DNA of 64,000 nucleotides, taken from positions 1,736,001 to 1,800,000 of the forward strand of contig NZ_CAAHFB010000001.1 of NCBI RefSeq assembly GCF_900880625.1, given 5' to 3'. The notes beneath the pieces are model-generated. The model did not search any database. It was not told the origin of the DNA and saw only the letters and a program-made list of their open reading frames with translations. The DNA is from Halorhabdus rudnickae (GTDB lineage Archaea; Halobacteriota; Halobacteria; Halobacteriales; Haloarculaceae). Shown piece after piece: positions 26,957 to 35,810 of the stretch. The translations under genes were made by a program, and so were the position numbers. Positions within the stretch are counted from its first letter, which is position 1, and each line of letters opens with the position of its first letter.

Positions 26957-27856
26957 CTTGCTCACCTCTCCACCACTCATGATTATGTCGTCGAAGTGAT
27001 GTAATCACTGACCGCCCGGTCGAGAGATCGAAGGGGCAGTTCAGAGCTATCATTGAATTTACTACAGAACAGCGTCGCATATTTGTTTCCCTCGGGCCGG
27101 TCGTATTCGCCAGTGCGACGCCCTCCCGTGCTGGATAGACGCTCTAAGTCTCGTAGTTGCTCAAATCCTTCATCTGGAATCTGTCACAGTGGTGAATGTT
27201 GAATAGAAGGCACGTCTTGGTCGTGAGTGAGTGAACTCAACTGGACAACGGAAGTACTTGCAAGTTGTGTGATCACGTTGTCTAAATTACCGCGTTAGAG
27301 AGACAGCAATAATCCTCCGGGGGTTGTAGCGTTCATCTCAGTTACTTACATTCGTGGTCACAGTCGCCACATCTCATTTTTGATTTCTTGAATTCGTCAC
27401 TCCATCCGAGTTCAGTGACATCAGTAACCTACATTTTGAGCATTCGAATATCATACTGATTGATTGGAGTCTTACACAGGCTCATGCCTACGGTGGAGTT
27501 CAGTATCTGACCAGCAGTTCTTTGCTGACTACACGCTCTCTATCCTGTACAATAACTAGTGACAATATTCCTTATTCGGTGGTTGTTTGCACTGGGTTCG
27601 GTAAGAGCCTCGGCAGTACTGACAGTATCTTCCGTCTCAGTCACAGCTTCACTCGCAGAAACTCAGTAATTCATTCCACTCTTGTTGCATAACTCCTCTA
27701 TAAGTCACGTTCCGGAGCGGCCCGAAATCCGATCTGACGGGACGATCGATCGACGCCTCTGTTGACCAGTCTCGTCATCGCAACGAGACAGTCGCTTTCG
27801 AAGGCTGCATTGACCCGAGCTAACCCGGCGAAAGCGCTTCGACCGGAAAAATCGGA
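26957..27856. other. Gene-poor stretch with possible gene remnants
   Basis: 900 bp of lower GC than its surroundings. On the minus strand a 65-codon open segment without a start codon (26983-27180) reads DEGFEQLRDLERLSSTGGRR and ends SDYITSTT, which looks protein-like. A 28-codon segment around 27352-27435 (minus) ends in a Cys-rich tail (KMRCGDCDHECK). Both lack starts and look like fragments of lost genes. Nothing else supported. Confidence 0.3.
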
Positions 27857-29449
27857 TCAGGAGTCATTATCGATCGCGGTCCGCTCTTTCAGTGCCTGTC
27901 CGCCGACGATGAGAGCGCCGAGAGTCAGCCCCCAGACCAAGTGCCCGAGCAGTCCGGCAAGATCAAGCATCGGGATTGGCGACGGGACCCCGACGAGTCC
28001 CAGCCACAGCGGCATGATCACCCCGGCGGCCAGCGCCCAGAGGACGACCGCCCAGCCGATGGCGACCGCCAGACACCACCGCCAGTCCTCCGCATAGCGA
28101 TCGGGGACTGATGCGAGGACGCCGGCGTAGACGAGTCCGAAGACGACGCTGTGGAACTCGTGGGTAATCCAACCGACGACCGCGTTCATGTTGCCGTACA
28201 GCGCACCGATGATCGGCACCACCCCGGAGGTCGCCTGCCCGACCAGCCCCATCGTCACCCCGGCCAGTAGCGAGACCACGACTGTCAGGCCAAGCGTCGT
28301 AGTCGGGACACCGTAGGCCCGAACGTCAGTGGCCGTCGACTGGCCGGGGTGGACTTCGGCGTCAGCGATCGGGAGGCTGAGTTCGACTGTCGTCGACCCC
28401 TCAGCCTCGGCACAGCCGATCTCCCCGTTGAGCGTATCGATCACCAGCCGGACAACGTTGAGCCCGAACCCGACCAAGGGGTCGTCGTAGTCCCCGCTAG
28501 CTCCCTCCTCCAAGATCTCGCGCTGGGCCGGGGTCAGGCCGGCCCCGTCGTCCTTGATACGGACACGAACCTCCTGGTCGGTGGCGTCAACGGCGACTTC
28601 GACGTGCTCGGCGCCACTCTCGGCCGCCCTGACGAGGACGTGTTCGAGCCCACGTTCGAGCATGACGTTGCCCCACACCGAAACGTCGTCCCGGAGGCGA
28701 TCGACCACCTCAATGGAAACGTCGGGATGGTCCGCGTCGACGGAGGCGATCGCCTCATCGAGAGTATTCCCGATCCGGGTCGCATCGAGTCCCTTCTGAG
28801 CGGCGGCACTCGACCGCGCGAGATACTTCACGTCGTCGACGGTGCGCTGGATGGTGTCGGCTTGGTCGCGGACCGTCCCAACCACCTGCTTGCGGAGTTC
28901 GGGGTCGTCGCGATCGGCGAGCACGCCGATCTGACCGTCGATTACCAGGACGGCGTTGAGAACGCGATCGCGCAGGCTCCGGTTGAGGACTTCCAGCCGG
29001 TCGGCCTGTCGCCGGAGTGTAACGCGCTGTTTGCGGTTTTCGGCCGCATACAGCCCCGTCAACGCGCCACCGATCGCCCCGCCGATCAGAAAGTTCGAGA
29101 GGTACGTGCTGTCGTTGATGGTGCCCATGCGTGTCATGGTGTCGATGCCCGACCCGACGAGTGTCAGGACGACGAGGACGAACATCGTACCCGTACCGAT
29201 CATCGTCCAGACGGCGGTCGTCCGAACGTACACCCGCTCGAAGGAGCCGACCGCCAACGCGACGCCGAACGCTGACAGGCCAAGCCCCAGCGTCAACGGG
29301 AGCAGCCCTGCGACCACGAACTGCAGGAGATCACCGTCGACAGTGAACGTGACAGTGAAACGGGTCAGCGCGAACCCCACGAGCGAAATCACCAACCCGC
29401 CGACCGAAACCCGACGGATAAGTGCGCCAACCAGGGACGATCGGTCCAT
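27857..29449 (-). CDS. Membrane histidine-kinase-like protein flanked by membrane domains
   Basis: 530 aa with the start MDRSSLVGALIRRVSVGGLV. Four N-terminal TM segments (residues 10-130), a coiled-coil/dimerisation region (about 150-215), an HATPase_c domain (about 220-385; N box near GLEHVLVRAAES, G1 DDGAGL, G2 VGFGLNVVRLVID) and five or so C-terminal TM segments (395-525). In the dimerisation helix, where related haloarchaeal kinases read RH(R)xLNAVLVI, this protein reads SLRDRVLNAVLVIDG, so the expected phospho-acceptor His appears absent. No response regulator gene is adjacent. Kinase or ATP-dependent sensor without acceptor; function open. Confidence 0.75.
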   Translation of the reverse strand: MDRSSLVGALIRRVSVGGLVISLVGFALTRFTVTFTVDGDLLQFVVAGLLPLTLGLGLSAFGVALAVGSFERVYVRTTAVWTMIGTGTMFVLVVLTLVGSGIDTMTRMGTINDSTYLSNFLIGGAIGGALTGLYAAENRKQRVTLRRQADRLEVLNRSLRDRVLNAVLVIDGQIGVLADRDDPELRKQVVGTVRDQADTIQRTVDDVKYLARSSAAAQKGLDATRIGNTLDEAIASVDADHPDVSIEVVDRLRDDVSVWGNVMLERGLEHVLVRAAESGAEHVEVAVDATDQEVRVRIKDDGAGLTPAQREILEEGASGDYDDPLVGFGLNVVRLVIDTLNGEIGCAEAEGSTTVELSLPIADAEVHPGQSTATDVRAYGVPTTTLGLTVVVSLLAGVTMGLVGQATSGVVPIIGALYGNMNAVVGWITHEFHSVVFGLVYAGVLASVPDRYAEDWRWCLAVAIGWAVVLWALAAGVIMPLWLGLVGVPSPIPMLDLAGLLGHLVWGLTLGALIVGGQALKERTAIDNDS

Positions 29450-29730
29450 TTCTACAGAGAATGGCAACGTCGCGCATAATACCTTGCCTCGGCGAAGACG
29501 TTCGGCCCGACCGTTTTCCGCATCGATGATCATCCTTGTTATCAGCGGGCGAGAAGAGGGCTCATAGTCAAGTGTCGTGATGCCCTGTCTTCTCGTATGA
29601 GATCCGGGTGCCCCGGCGGTCCCCAACGGAGCAATTCCAAGTCGCAGACAGACACCGGCCGGCAGCCGGATCGACCGGTTCCGACGGAACCATGCCGCGC
29701 GAACGACAACACAGATCCAGGTGATAGTAC

Positions 29731-30015
29731 ATGTGTCTAGGCATTCCGGGAGAAATCGTCGAGATAAACGGGCAGGAAGCACGCGCCGAGTTCTGGGACG
29801 TCGAGAAGACGGTCCGGATCGACGTCGTTGACGAGGATGTCGAGGTGGGAGATCACATCCTCAATCACGCCGGCTTCGCCATCCGGAAGATCCCCGACGA
29901 GGAGGTCGAAGAGACGATGGAAATCTACGAGTCGTTCCTCAAGGGCGACGAGGATGAGGCCCGCGAGGAGATCGGGGCGGCGGAGGGCGAACAGCTCGGG
30001 ATCGAGGGCCGATAG
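29731..30015 (+). CDS. hypC: [NiFe] hydrogenase maturation protein HypC
   Basis: Small chaperone that carries the Fe(CN)2CO unit with HypD and delivers it to the hydrogenase large subunit. 94 aa starting with the obligatory MCLGIPGEIVEI (Cys2 binds iron). The C-terminal half is acidic and extended compared with bacterial HypC (about 75-90 aa). First gene of hypC-D-E-A-B; hypD starts at the next base after its stop. Confidence 0.95.
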   Translation: MCLGIPGEIVEINGQEARAEFWDVEKTVRIDVVDEDVEVGDHILNHAGFAIRKIPDEEVEETMEIYESFLKGDEDEAREEIGAAEGEQLGIEGR

Positions 30016-31137
30016 ATGGCGACAAACGCCGATCGCGGGGACGACGAACTCCAGTTTCGTGACCCCGAGAAGGCCGAGCAGTTGACCGACGAACTCCAGT
30101 CGCTGATGGACGACATCGGCGAGCCGGTCAACGTGATGCACGTCTGTGGCTCCCACGAGCAGGCCATCGCGAAGTTCGGTCTGCGCTCGATCCTTCCCGA
30201 CGACCTGACAGTCCGGATGGGTCCAGGCTGTCCGGTCTGTGTGACCAACATGCCCGAGGTCGACGAGGCCGTGGCGCTGGCCGAAGACGGGAAGGTGGTC
30301 ACGACCTATGGGGACATGTTCCGGGTCCCCGGCACCGAGAAGAGCCTCGCGGACGCCAGAGACGAGGGCGCGGACGTCCGGGTGGTCTACAGTGCCAGCG
30401 AAGCCGCCGAGATCGCCGAGGAAGAGCCCGAAGAGGATGTCGTCTTCTTCGCGACGGGCTTTGAGACGACTGCCGCGCCGACCGCCGCGGTCCTCACGTC
30501 TGACCCGCCAGAGAACTTCTCGGTCCTCTCGGCCCACAAGTACGTGCCGCCGGCGATGGAGGTCGTCGCGGAAATGCCCGACACCGACGTCGATGGCTTC
30601 CTCGCAGCAGGTCACGCTGCGACGATCACGGGCTATGGTCTCTTCGAGGACTTCGTATCCGAGTACGATACCCCAGCCGTCGTCGGTGGGTTCGAACCGA
30701 TCGACGTGCTGTTCGCCCTGGCCAGGCTGTTGGAGTTTATCCGGGACGACGAGGCTGGCCTGGAGAACGCCTACCCCCGCTGTGTGTCCGAGGAGGGCAA
30801 CGTCCCGGCCAAGGAGATCATGTGGGACGTTTTCGACACCACCAGCGGGGAGTGGCGCGGGATCGCCGAAATTCCCGACGCGAACCTCGTCCTCAGTGAG
30901 GAGTACGCTCACTTCGACGCCCGCGAACGTTTCGACATCGATGTCGACCCGGGCGCAGCCGATCCCCTGACCGAAGACTGCATCTGCGGGGACATCATGG
31001 CCGGGCAGGCCGACCCCGACGAGTGTGAACTCTTCGGCGAGGAATGTACGCCCCAGGACCCCGTCGGGGCCTGTATGGTCTCTAGCGAGGGGACCTGCAA
31101 GATCTGGCTCGAATACGGCGGCCAGCCGGATCTGTGA
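30016..31137 (+). CDS. hypD: [NiFe] hydrogenase maturation protein HypD
   Basis: Iron-sulphur scaffold on which the Fe(CN)2CO group is built. 373 aa. All family Cys motifs are present: HVCGSHEQ (about residue 42), GPGCPVCVTNMPE (about 70-82), FFATGFETTAAPTAA, and the C-terminal [4Fe-4S] ligands (CICGDIMAG ... CELFGEECTPQDPVGACMVS ... GTC). No intergenic gap from hypC. Confidence 0.96.
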   Translation: MATNADRGDDELQFRDPEKAEQLTDELQSLMDDIGEPVNVMHVCGSHEQAIAKFGLRSILPDDLTVRMGPGCPVCVTNMPEVDEAVALAEDGKVVTTYGDMFRVPGTEKSLADARDEGADVRVVYSASEAAEIAEEEPEEDVVFFATGFETTAAPTAAVLTSDPPENFSVLSAHKYVPPAMEVVAEMPDTDVDGFLAAGHAATITGYGLFEDFVSEYDTPAVVGGFEPIDVLFALARLLEFIRDDEAGLENAYPRCVSEEGNVPAKEIMWDVFDTTSGEWRGIAEIPDANLVLSEEYAHFDARERFDIDVDPGAADPLTEDCICGDIMAGQADPDECELFGEECTPQDPVGACMVSSEGTCKIWLEYGGQPDL

Positions 31138-31146
31138 GGTGATCGA

Positions 31147-32229
31147 ATGACGGATACAGACAACGGCGACGTGCTCGAGGATAGCGACACCCCGACGGAC
31201 GGGTACACTGACGACGAGGTCATCACCCACGCCCACGGCGCGGGCGGCGGCCAGATGACCGATCTGATCGAGGAGTTGGCAGTCTCCCGATTCGCCGAGA
31301 GCGAGGCGGACGTCGGCCTGGCAGCCCTCGATGACGGGAGCGTCCAGCCGATCGACGACGAGCACTCGGTTGTCGTCACGACCGACAGCCACGTCGTCAC
31401 GCCCCTGTTTTTCCGCGGCGGGGACATCGGCCGACTCGCCGTCTCGGGGACGGTCAACGACCTGGCGATGATGGGCGCGACCGAACCCCTGGCGTTGACG
31501 AGTTCGCTGATCATCGAGGCCGGCACCCCACAGTCGACCGTCGAACGCGTCACTGAGTCGATGCGCGAGACTTGCGAGGAGGCCGGCGCGACCGTGACGA
31601 CCGGCGATACGAAGGTGATGGGTAGCGACGAGATCGACACGCTGGCGATCAATACGACGGGAATCGCCGTCGTCCCGAAGGGCGGCCACGTCCCCGACGC
31701 CGGTCTCTCGGTCGGCGATAAGATCATCGTCTCCGGGACGATCGGCGATCACGGGATCTCGCTGCTCTCCGAACGCGAGGGCTTCGACTTCGGCGGGGAC
31801 CTCGCGAGCGATGTCCAGCCGGTCAACGACCTCGTCGCCGCGGCGATGGACGCTGGCGACGTGACAGCGATGAAAGACCCCACGAGAGGGGGACTCGCCA
31901 CCGTTCTCAACGAAATGGCCGGCAAGGCGGACGTTGGTATCGACCTTGAGGAGCGGTCCATCCCCATCTCGGGGGCAGTCTCCTCGGCCGGCGAAGTGCT
32001 GGGCATCGAACCGTTCGACGTCGCCTGTGAGGGGGTCGTCGTGATGGGCGTCGCGAGCGATGACGCCGACGCAGTGCTTACAGCACTCAGGGACAATCCC
32101 AAGGGCGAGGACGCCGCAGTCGTCGGCGAAGTGGTCGAGGACCACGCCGGGCAGGTTGTCCTCGATACCGGCTTCGGACGGCGGTATCTCACCCCGCCGG
32201 AGGGTGAACAACTCCCCCGGATCTGTTGA
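31147..32229 (+). CDS. hypE: [NiFe] hydrogenase maturation protein HypE
   Basis: PurM-like ATPase that dehydrates its own C-terminal thiocarboxamide to thiocyanate, the cyanide donor for the active-site iron. 360 aa. Motifs: HAHGAGGGQMTDLIEE at the N-terminus, TDSHVVTPLFFRGGDIGRLA, DPTRGGLATVLNEMA, and the essential C-terminal Cys (end QLPRIC). It begins 9 bp after hypD and is followed after 1 bp by hypA. Confidence 0.96.
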   Translation: MTDTDNGDVLEDSDTPTDGYTDDEVITHAHGAGGGQMTDLIEELAVSRFAESEADVGLAALDDGSVQPIDDEHSVVVTTDSHVVTPLFFRGGDIGRLAVSGTVNDLAMMGATEPLALTSSLIIEAGTPQSTVERVTESMRETCEEAGATVTTGDTKVMGSDEIDTLAINTTGIAVVPKGGHVPDAGLSVGDKIIVSGTIGDHGISLLSEREGFDFGGDLASDVQPVNDLVAAAMDAGDVTAMKDPTRGGLATVLNEMAGKADVGIDLEERSIPISGAVSSAGEVLGIEPFDVACEGVVVMGVASDDADAVLTALRDNPKGEDAAVVGEVVEDHAGQVVLDTGFGRRYLTPPEGEQLPRIC

Positions 32230-32230
32230 C

Positions 32231-32695
32231 ATGCACGAGTTCTCCATCGCCACGCAGGTGCTCGAAGCCGCCCGGGAAGCGGCGGCCGATCACGGAGTGG
32301 ATACTTTCGAAGGTATCACCGTCTCGGTCGGCGAGGCCAGCCACGTCAATCCCGACCAGCTGGAGACGTGCCTCGAAGCGGCGGCCGACTCGACGATCAG
32401 TGACGGCGAACTCGACATCGAACTCGAAACCGTCGTTCCCTACGCCGAGTGTTCGTGTGGCTGGAGCGGCGAACCCGAGACGATCGATCGTGCGCTGGCC
32501 TACGCCCCGGACCTGACCTGTCCGGAGTGTGACGCTCGCCTGGAGCTTGCTCGCGGCAACGAGTGTCGACTCATGAGCGTCACGATCCCGGACGAGAACG
32601 GAGACGCCGACCGCGCGAATACGAACGACAGCGAGGGAGAAGGCGAAAGCGACGGACTGAACCCCGACGCAGTAGAATCCGATCCGAGCAACTGA
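32231..32695 (+). CDS. hypA: Hydrogenase nickel incorporation protein HypA
   Basis: Nickel-binding metallochaperone. The start MHEFSIATQVLEAAREAAAD supplies the His2 nickel ligand; the frame is open upstream only inside hypE. The zinc site has the CxC ... CxxC pattern (ECSCGWSG, then LTCPECDARL) as in archaeal HypA. 154 aa, with a polar acidic tail of about 35 residues beyond the usual 115-120. hypB follows after 21 bp. Confidence 0.93.
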   Translation: MHEFSIATQVLEAAREAAADHGVDTFEGITVSVGEASHVNPDQLETCLEAAADSTISDGELDIELETVVPYAECSCGWSGEPETIDRALAYAPDLTCPECDARLELARGNECRLMSVTIPDENGDADRANTNDSEGEGESDGLNPDAVESDPSN

Positions 32696-32716
32696 TCGCG
32701 TACACAAAATCAGACA

Positions 32717-33622
32717 ATGAATTACACGATACGACAGCCGTTCGCGGACGCGATACCAATCGACCGACTGCTCGACCGCCTGCTATCCGATTCCGATCCG
32801 CTCGGACCGTTGCAGGCCCATCGGATGGGCCACGGCGACGACGATCACGACCACGGCGAGGGCGACGCCGAGGCCGACATTCTCGCACAGTTCGCCGAGC
32901 AGGCCGACGACCTCCACGAGCACGTGGTCCACGATCACGGCATCTTCGTCGCCGAGTTCCTCGGCGCGACAGGGAGCGGCAAGACCCGGCTCATCGAGCG
33001 CCTGATCGAGCGGGCGCCCGACGACGAAGAGATCGGCGTGATCGTCGGCGACGTGGCCGGGGAGGACGACGCCACCCGCTTTCGGGAGTTGGGCGTCTCC
33101 GTCGCCAACGTCAATACGGGCAAGGAGTGTCACCTCGACCCCTCGCTGGTCGAGGGCGCACTAGAGGATCTCGATCTCGACGCGCTCGATACGCTGTACA
33201 TCGAGAACGTCGGCAACATGGTCTGTCCGGCGGACTTCCCGCTCGGGGCACAGGCCCGTGTGCTCGTCGTCTCGGCGACGGAAGGCGACGACGTGGTGCG
33301 TAAGCATCCCCTCCTGTTCCAGGCCTGTGACGGCGCAGTTATCAACAAGGTCGACATCGCCGAGGCGGTCAACGCCGACCTCGACTTGATGGAATCGGAC
33401 GTGAGCGAGATCGCCCCGGAGATGCCGACGTTCCAGACCAGTGCCGAACACGGCGAGGGGCTGGAGGAGCTGGCAGCGTTCTTAGACGAGCGGGGGCACA
33501 CCCACGCGAGCGATCACGAGGCGTACGTGGCCGGGGACGGACACAGTCACTCACATGGTGAGGAGCAGTCTCACGACCACACGCACGAAGACGGTCACGA
33601 ACACGCTCACTCGCACGACTGA
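32717..33622 (+). CDS. hypB: Hydrogenase nickel incorporation GTPase HypB
   Basis: GTPase that drives nickel insertion with HypA. 301 aa. P-loop GATGSGKTRLIERLIER (about residues 81-97), switch regions, LYIENVGNMVCPADFPLG and the base-binding NKVDIAEAVN. Two His-rich nickel-storage regions: HRMGHGDDDHDHGEG (about 35-49) and a long C-terminal tail with more than a dozen His. Last gene of the hyp run. Having His-rich segments at both ends is unusual. Confidence 0.95.
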   Translation: MNYTIRQPFADAIPIDRLLDRLLSDSDPLGPLQAHRMGHGDDDHDHGEGDAEADILAQFAEQADDLHEHVVHDHGIFVAEFLGATGSGKTRLIERLIERAPDDEEIGVIVGDVAGEDDATRFRELGVSVANVNTGKECHLDPSLVEGALEDLDLDALDTLYIENVGNMVCPADFPLGAQARVLVVSATEGDDVVRKHPLLFQACDGAVINKVDIAEAVNADLDLMESDVSEIAPEMPTFQTSAEHGEGLEELAAFLDERGHTHASDHEAYVAGDGHSHSHGEEQSHDHTHEDGHEHAHSHD

Positions 33623-33751
33623 GCTTCGGTGGCCCTGGAGAAGAAGTACCGTACGTGAGTGGTAAATCCATCTGTCGTGATTGCAGGAGACTTCTCCCAG
33701 CCGTTCCGACAGATCTATTTATTCAGTATCAGAATATGGGCGGACGCGACG

Positions 33752-34462
33752 ATGATCGATCTGCCCGATAGCGAATATGAAGAACGCGTCGAACGAGCGC
33801 GTCTCGCTCGGGAAGAAGCCAGAGCGACCATTACAGAGCAAACCTCGACACTCTCGGATATCGATGAAAAAGCAATCCAGATTTTCCGGATCAACACGGT
33901 CATCGCGAGCATCCTCGTGACTGGCGTCTCGATAGTCGTCAGTAGCGACTCGGCAACTTACACGGACCTGATTAGTGGGTATACGACCGCTAGCGCGCTA
34001 TTCTTGTTCACGTCTATCCTTCTCGCGGCAATAACGTATACAGCCACTGCCGAGCGGATCGGTATCAATGCCGCAACGATCGGAGAAAGCATCCTGAATC
34101 AGCAATATGACTACGATCTGGTTGAGGAACAAATCGCGTTGGAATACGGCAAGATGATACAGAAAAACTACGAGAAGAACGCTTCGAACGTGCTTCTGTT
34201 CACGCTGACGCTGATTACAACCGTCGGAGCAGTCTGTTATCTCGCCATCGGTCTGGTAGACATCTACAGTACTTCAGGCGTTTCTCCCGCACTCAATGTC
34301 GTTATTTTCCTCTTTTTCGCCGTATTCGGAAAACTCAGTGGACTCTACGGGACGACCGCCCGATGGTGGAAACTCACTGATCCCGACGAACGGCTGCAAA
34401 CGTGGATAGCTGACTGGATAGAGAAACTCCCGGTCGGAAGTGTGCCAAAGGTTCTTGAGTGA
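33752..34462 (+). CDS. Four-helix membrane protein (unknown)
   Basis: 236 aa from the ATG giving MIDLPDSEYEERVERARLAR. A TATA-like TATTTATTC at 33715-33723 lies about 30 bp upstream, which favours this start over a GTG at 33659. An N-terminal helical stretch, then two TM pairs (about residues 45-100 and 145-205) with a cytosolic loop (NQQYDYDLVEEQIALEYGKM) between. The 2+2 layout resembles SLATT/CysO-associated membrane families, but no motif proves it. Confidence 0.6.
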   Translation: MIDLPDSEYEERVERARLAREEARATITEQTSTLSDIDEKAIQIFRINTVIASILVTGVSIVVSSDSATYTDLISGYTTASALFLFTSILLAAITYTATAERIGINAATIGESILNQQYDYDLVEEQIALEYGKMIQKNYEKNASNVLLFTLTLITTVGAVCYLAIGLVDIYSTSGVSPALNVVIFLFFAVFGKLSGLYGTTARWWKLTDPDERLQTWIADWIEKLPVGSVPKVLE

Positions 34463-34481
34463 TTCGCTCCAATACGTTCGT

Positions 34482-34586
34482 ATGAGTGCCGCCGAAAATG
34501 AGGACGAAGACGAGCGCGAGCGGCCTACCATCGAGTCACAAGTAGTATTTAAAGGCGACTTCGACGAAGACGACGATGACGAGTGA
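34482..34586 (+). CDS. Tiny acidic protein (34 aa)
   Basis: Starts MSAAENEDEDERERPTIESQ and ends in an acidic run (GDFDEDDDDE). Extremely acidic, no hydrophobic core. It shares the pattern RPxIE(S/T)Q with the overlapping 41-aa frame that follows, which argues that both are translated and related. Function unknown. Confidence 0.4.
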   Translation: MSAAENEDEDERERPTIESQVVFKGDFDEDDDDE

Positions 34587-34701
34587 GGAAGCCGACGACA
34601 GGCCGACGAAAGACGAGGGACGCGATCGTCCAGACATCGAGACCCAAGAAGCCCTTGGTGGGGATGCTTCGAAGGAAGAAACCGATTCTGACTCGGAATA
34701 A
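34576..34701 (+). CDS. Tiny acidic protein (41 aa), paralogue of the previous
   Basis: Overlaps the preceding small gene by 11 bp in another frame. It reads MTSEEADDRPTKDEGRDRPD, then IETQEALGGDASKEETDSDS. The segment RPDIETQEALGGD aligns with RPTIESQVVFKGD of its neighbour. Acidic, probably disordered. Followed by nrdB convergent on the other strand. Confidence 0.4.
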   Translation: MTSEEADDRPTKDEGRDRPDIETQEALGGDASKEETDSDSE

Positions 34702-34779
34702 TCAGGTCGGTATCGGCTCATTTCGATCGTCATGCCGATAGATGGCGATTGACAGTGGGGGTAGCACTCCCGTATTCGC

Positions 34780-35772
34780 CTACCACTCCAGGGAGCCGCC
34801 GCTCTGGTACTCCGTGACCTGGGTCTCGAAGAAGTTCTTTTCCTTGTTGAGATCGACCTGTTCGGACATCCACGGGAAGGGGTTGTCCGTCCCGTACTGT
34901 TCGGGCAGGTCCAATTGGTCCAACCGGCGGTCGGCGATGTACTCGACGTAATCGGCGAACTGTTCGGGACCCATCCCCAGAATCTCCTCGGGGCAGGCCT
35001 CGCGGGCGTAGATCTGCTCTAACTCGACGGCTTCTTCGATGAGATCGATCACCTCGGCGTCGAACTCATCAGTCCAGATGTCCTCGTGCTCGGAGCGAAT
35101 CTGGTTGATGAGATCGACGCCGAATCCCACGTGCAGAGACTCATCGCGCATGATGTATTCGAACTGCTGGCCGATCCCGACCAACTTCGACTGTCGCTTG
35201 AGCCCGAGCATCATCGCAAAGCCCGCATAGAAGAAGATCCCTTCCATGATGACGTAAAAGCCCACGAGATCACGGAGGAGGTCCCGGACGTCGTCCTCGC
35301 CGTCGATCGTGAAGTCGGGATCGTCGATCGAGCGCGTCAGGTTGACGACGAACTGGTCTTTTTCGGCGATCGAGGGGACACGGTCGTACATGCCGTAGAG
35401 ATAGTCAGGTTCGAAACCCAACGAGTCACAGCAGTAGATGAACGTGTCCGTGTGGATGGCCTCCTCGTAAGCCTGCCGGAGGAGGTACTGACGACACTCC
35501 GGTGCGGTGACGTACTCATAGAGGGCCAACACGAGGTTGTTCGCGGTCAGCGATTCGGCCGTCGAGAAGAACCCGAGGTTCCACTCGACCAGCTGGCGCT
35601 CGGCGTCGGTGAGTTCCTCGCCGTTCCACTGGGCGACGTCGTCCTGCATGGGGATCTCCTCGGGGACCCAGTTGTTGTTGACGCCCGCCTCGTAGTACTC
35701 GCGGGCCCAGTCGTAGTCGATCGGCAGGATCTTGTTCGGATCGTGTTCGGCGTCGGTATCGAGTATTGGCAT
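34780..35772 (-). CDS. nrdB: Ribonucleotide reductase small subunit NrdB, class Ic-like
   Basis: Metal-radical subunit of class I ribonucleotide reductase. The start MPILDTDAEHDPNKILPIDY gives 330 aa. Ligand segments: FFSTAESLTANNLVLALYEY (first carboxylate is Glu), RQAYEEAIHTDTFIYCCDS (Glu and His ligands) and DESLHVGFGVDLINQI. At the position of the radical tyrosine (E. coli EXXHxxxY) there is Phe (EAIHTDTF). Glu at the first ligand and Phe at the radical site are the hallmarks of the chlamydial Mn/Fe class Ic enzyme. Downstream of nrdA by 38 bp. Confidence 0.92.
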   Translation of the reverse strand: MPILDTDAEHDPNKILPIDYDWAREYYEAGVNNNWVPEEIPMQDDVAQWNGEELTDAERQLVEWNLGFFSTAESLTANNLVLALYEYVTAPECRQYLLRQAYEEAIHTDTFIYCCDSLGFEPDYLYGMYDRVPSIAEKDQFVVNLTRSIDDPDFTIDGEDDVRDLLRDLVGFYVIMEGIFFYAGFAMMLGLKRQSKLVGIGQQFEYIMRDESLHVGFGVDLINQIRSEHEDIWTDEFDAEVIDLIEEAVELEQIYAREACPEEILGMGPEQFADYVEYIADRRLDQLDLPEQYGTDNPFPWMSEQVDLNKEKNFFETQVTEYQSGGSLEW

Positions 35773-35810
35773 GGATAGCGGTGGTTGTGAGGTTCGTAGT
35801 TCGCTGGCGA

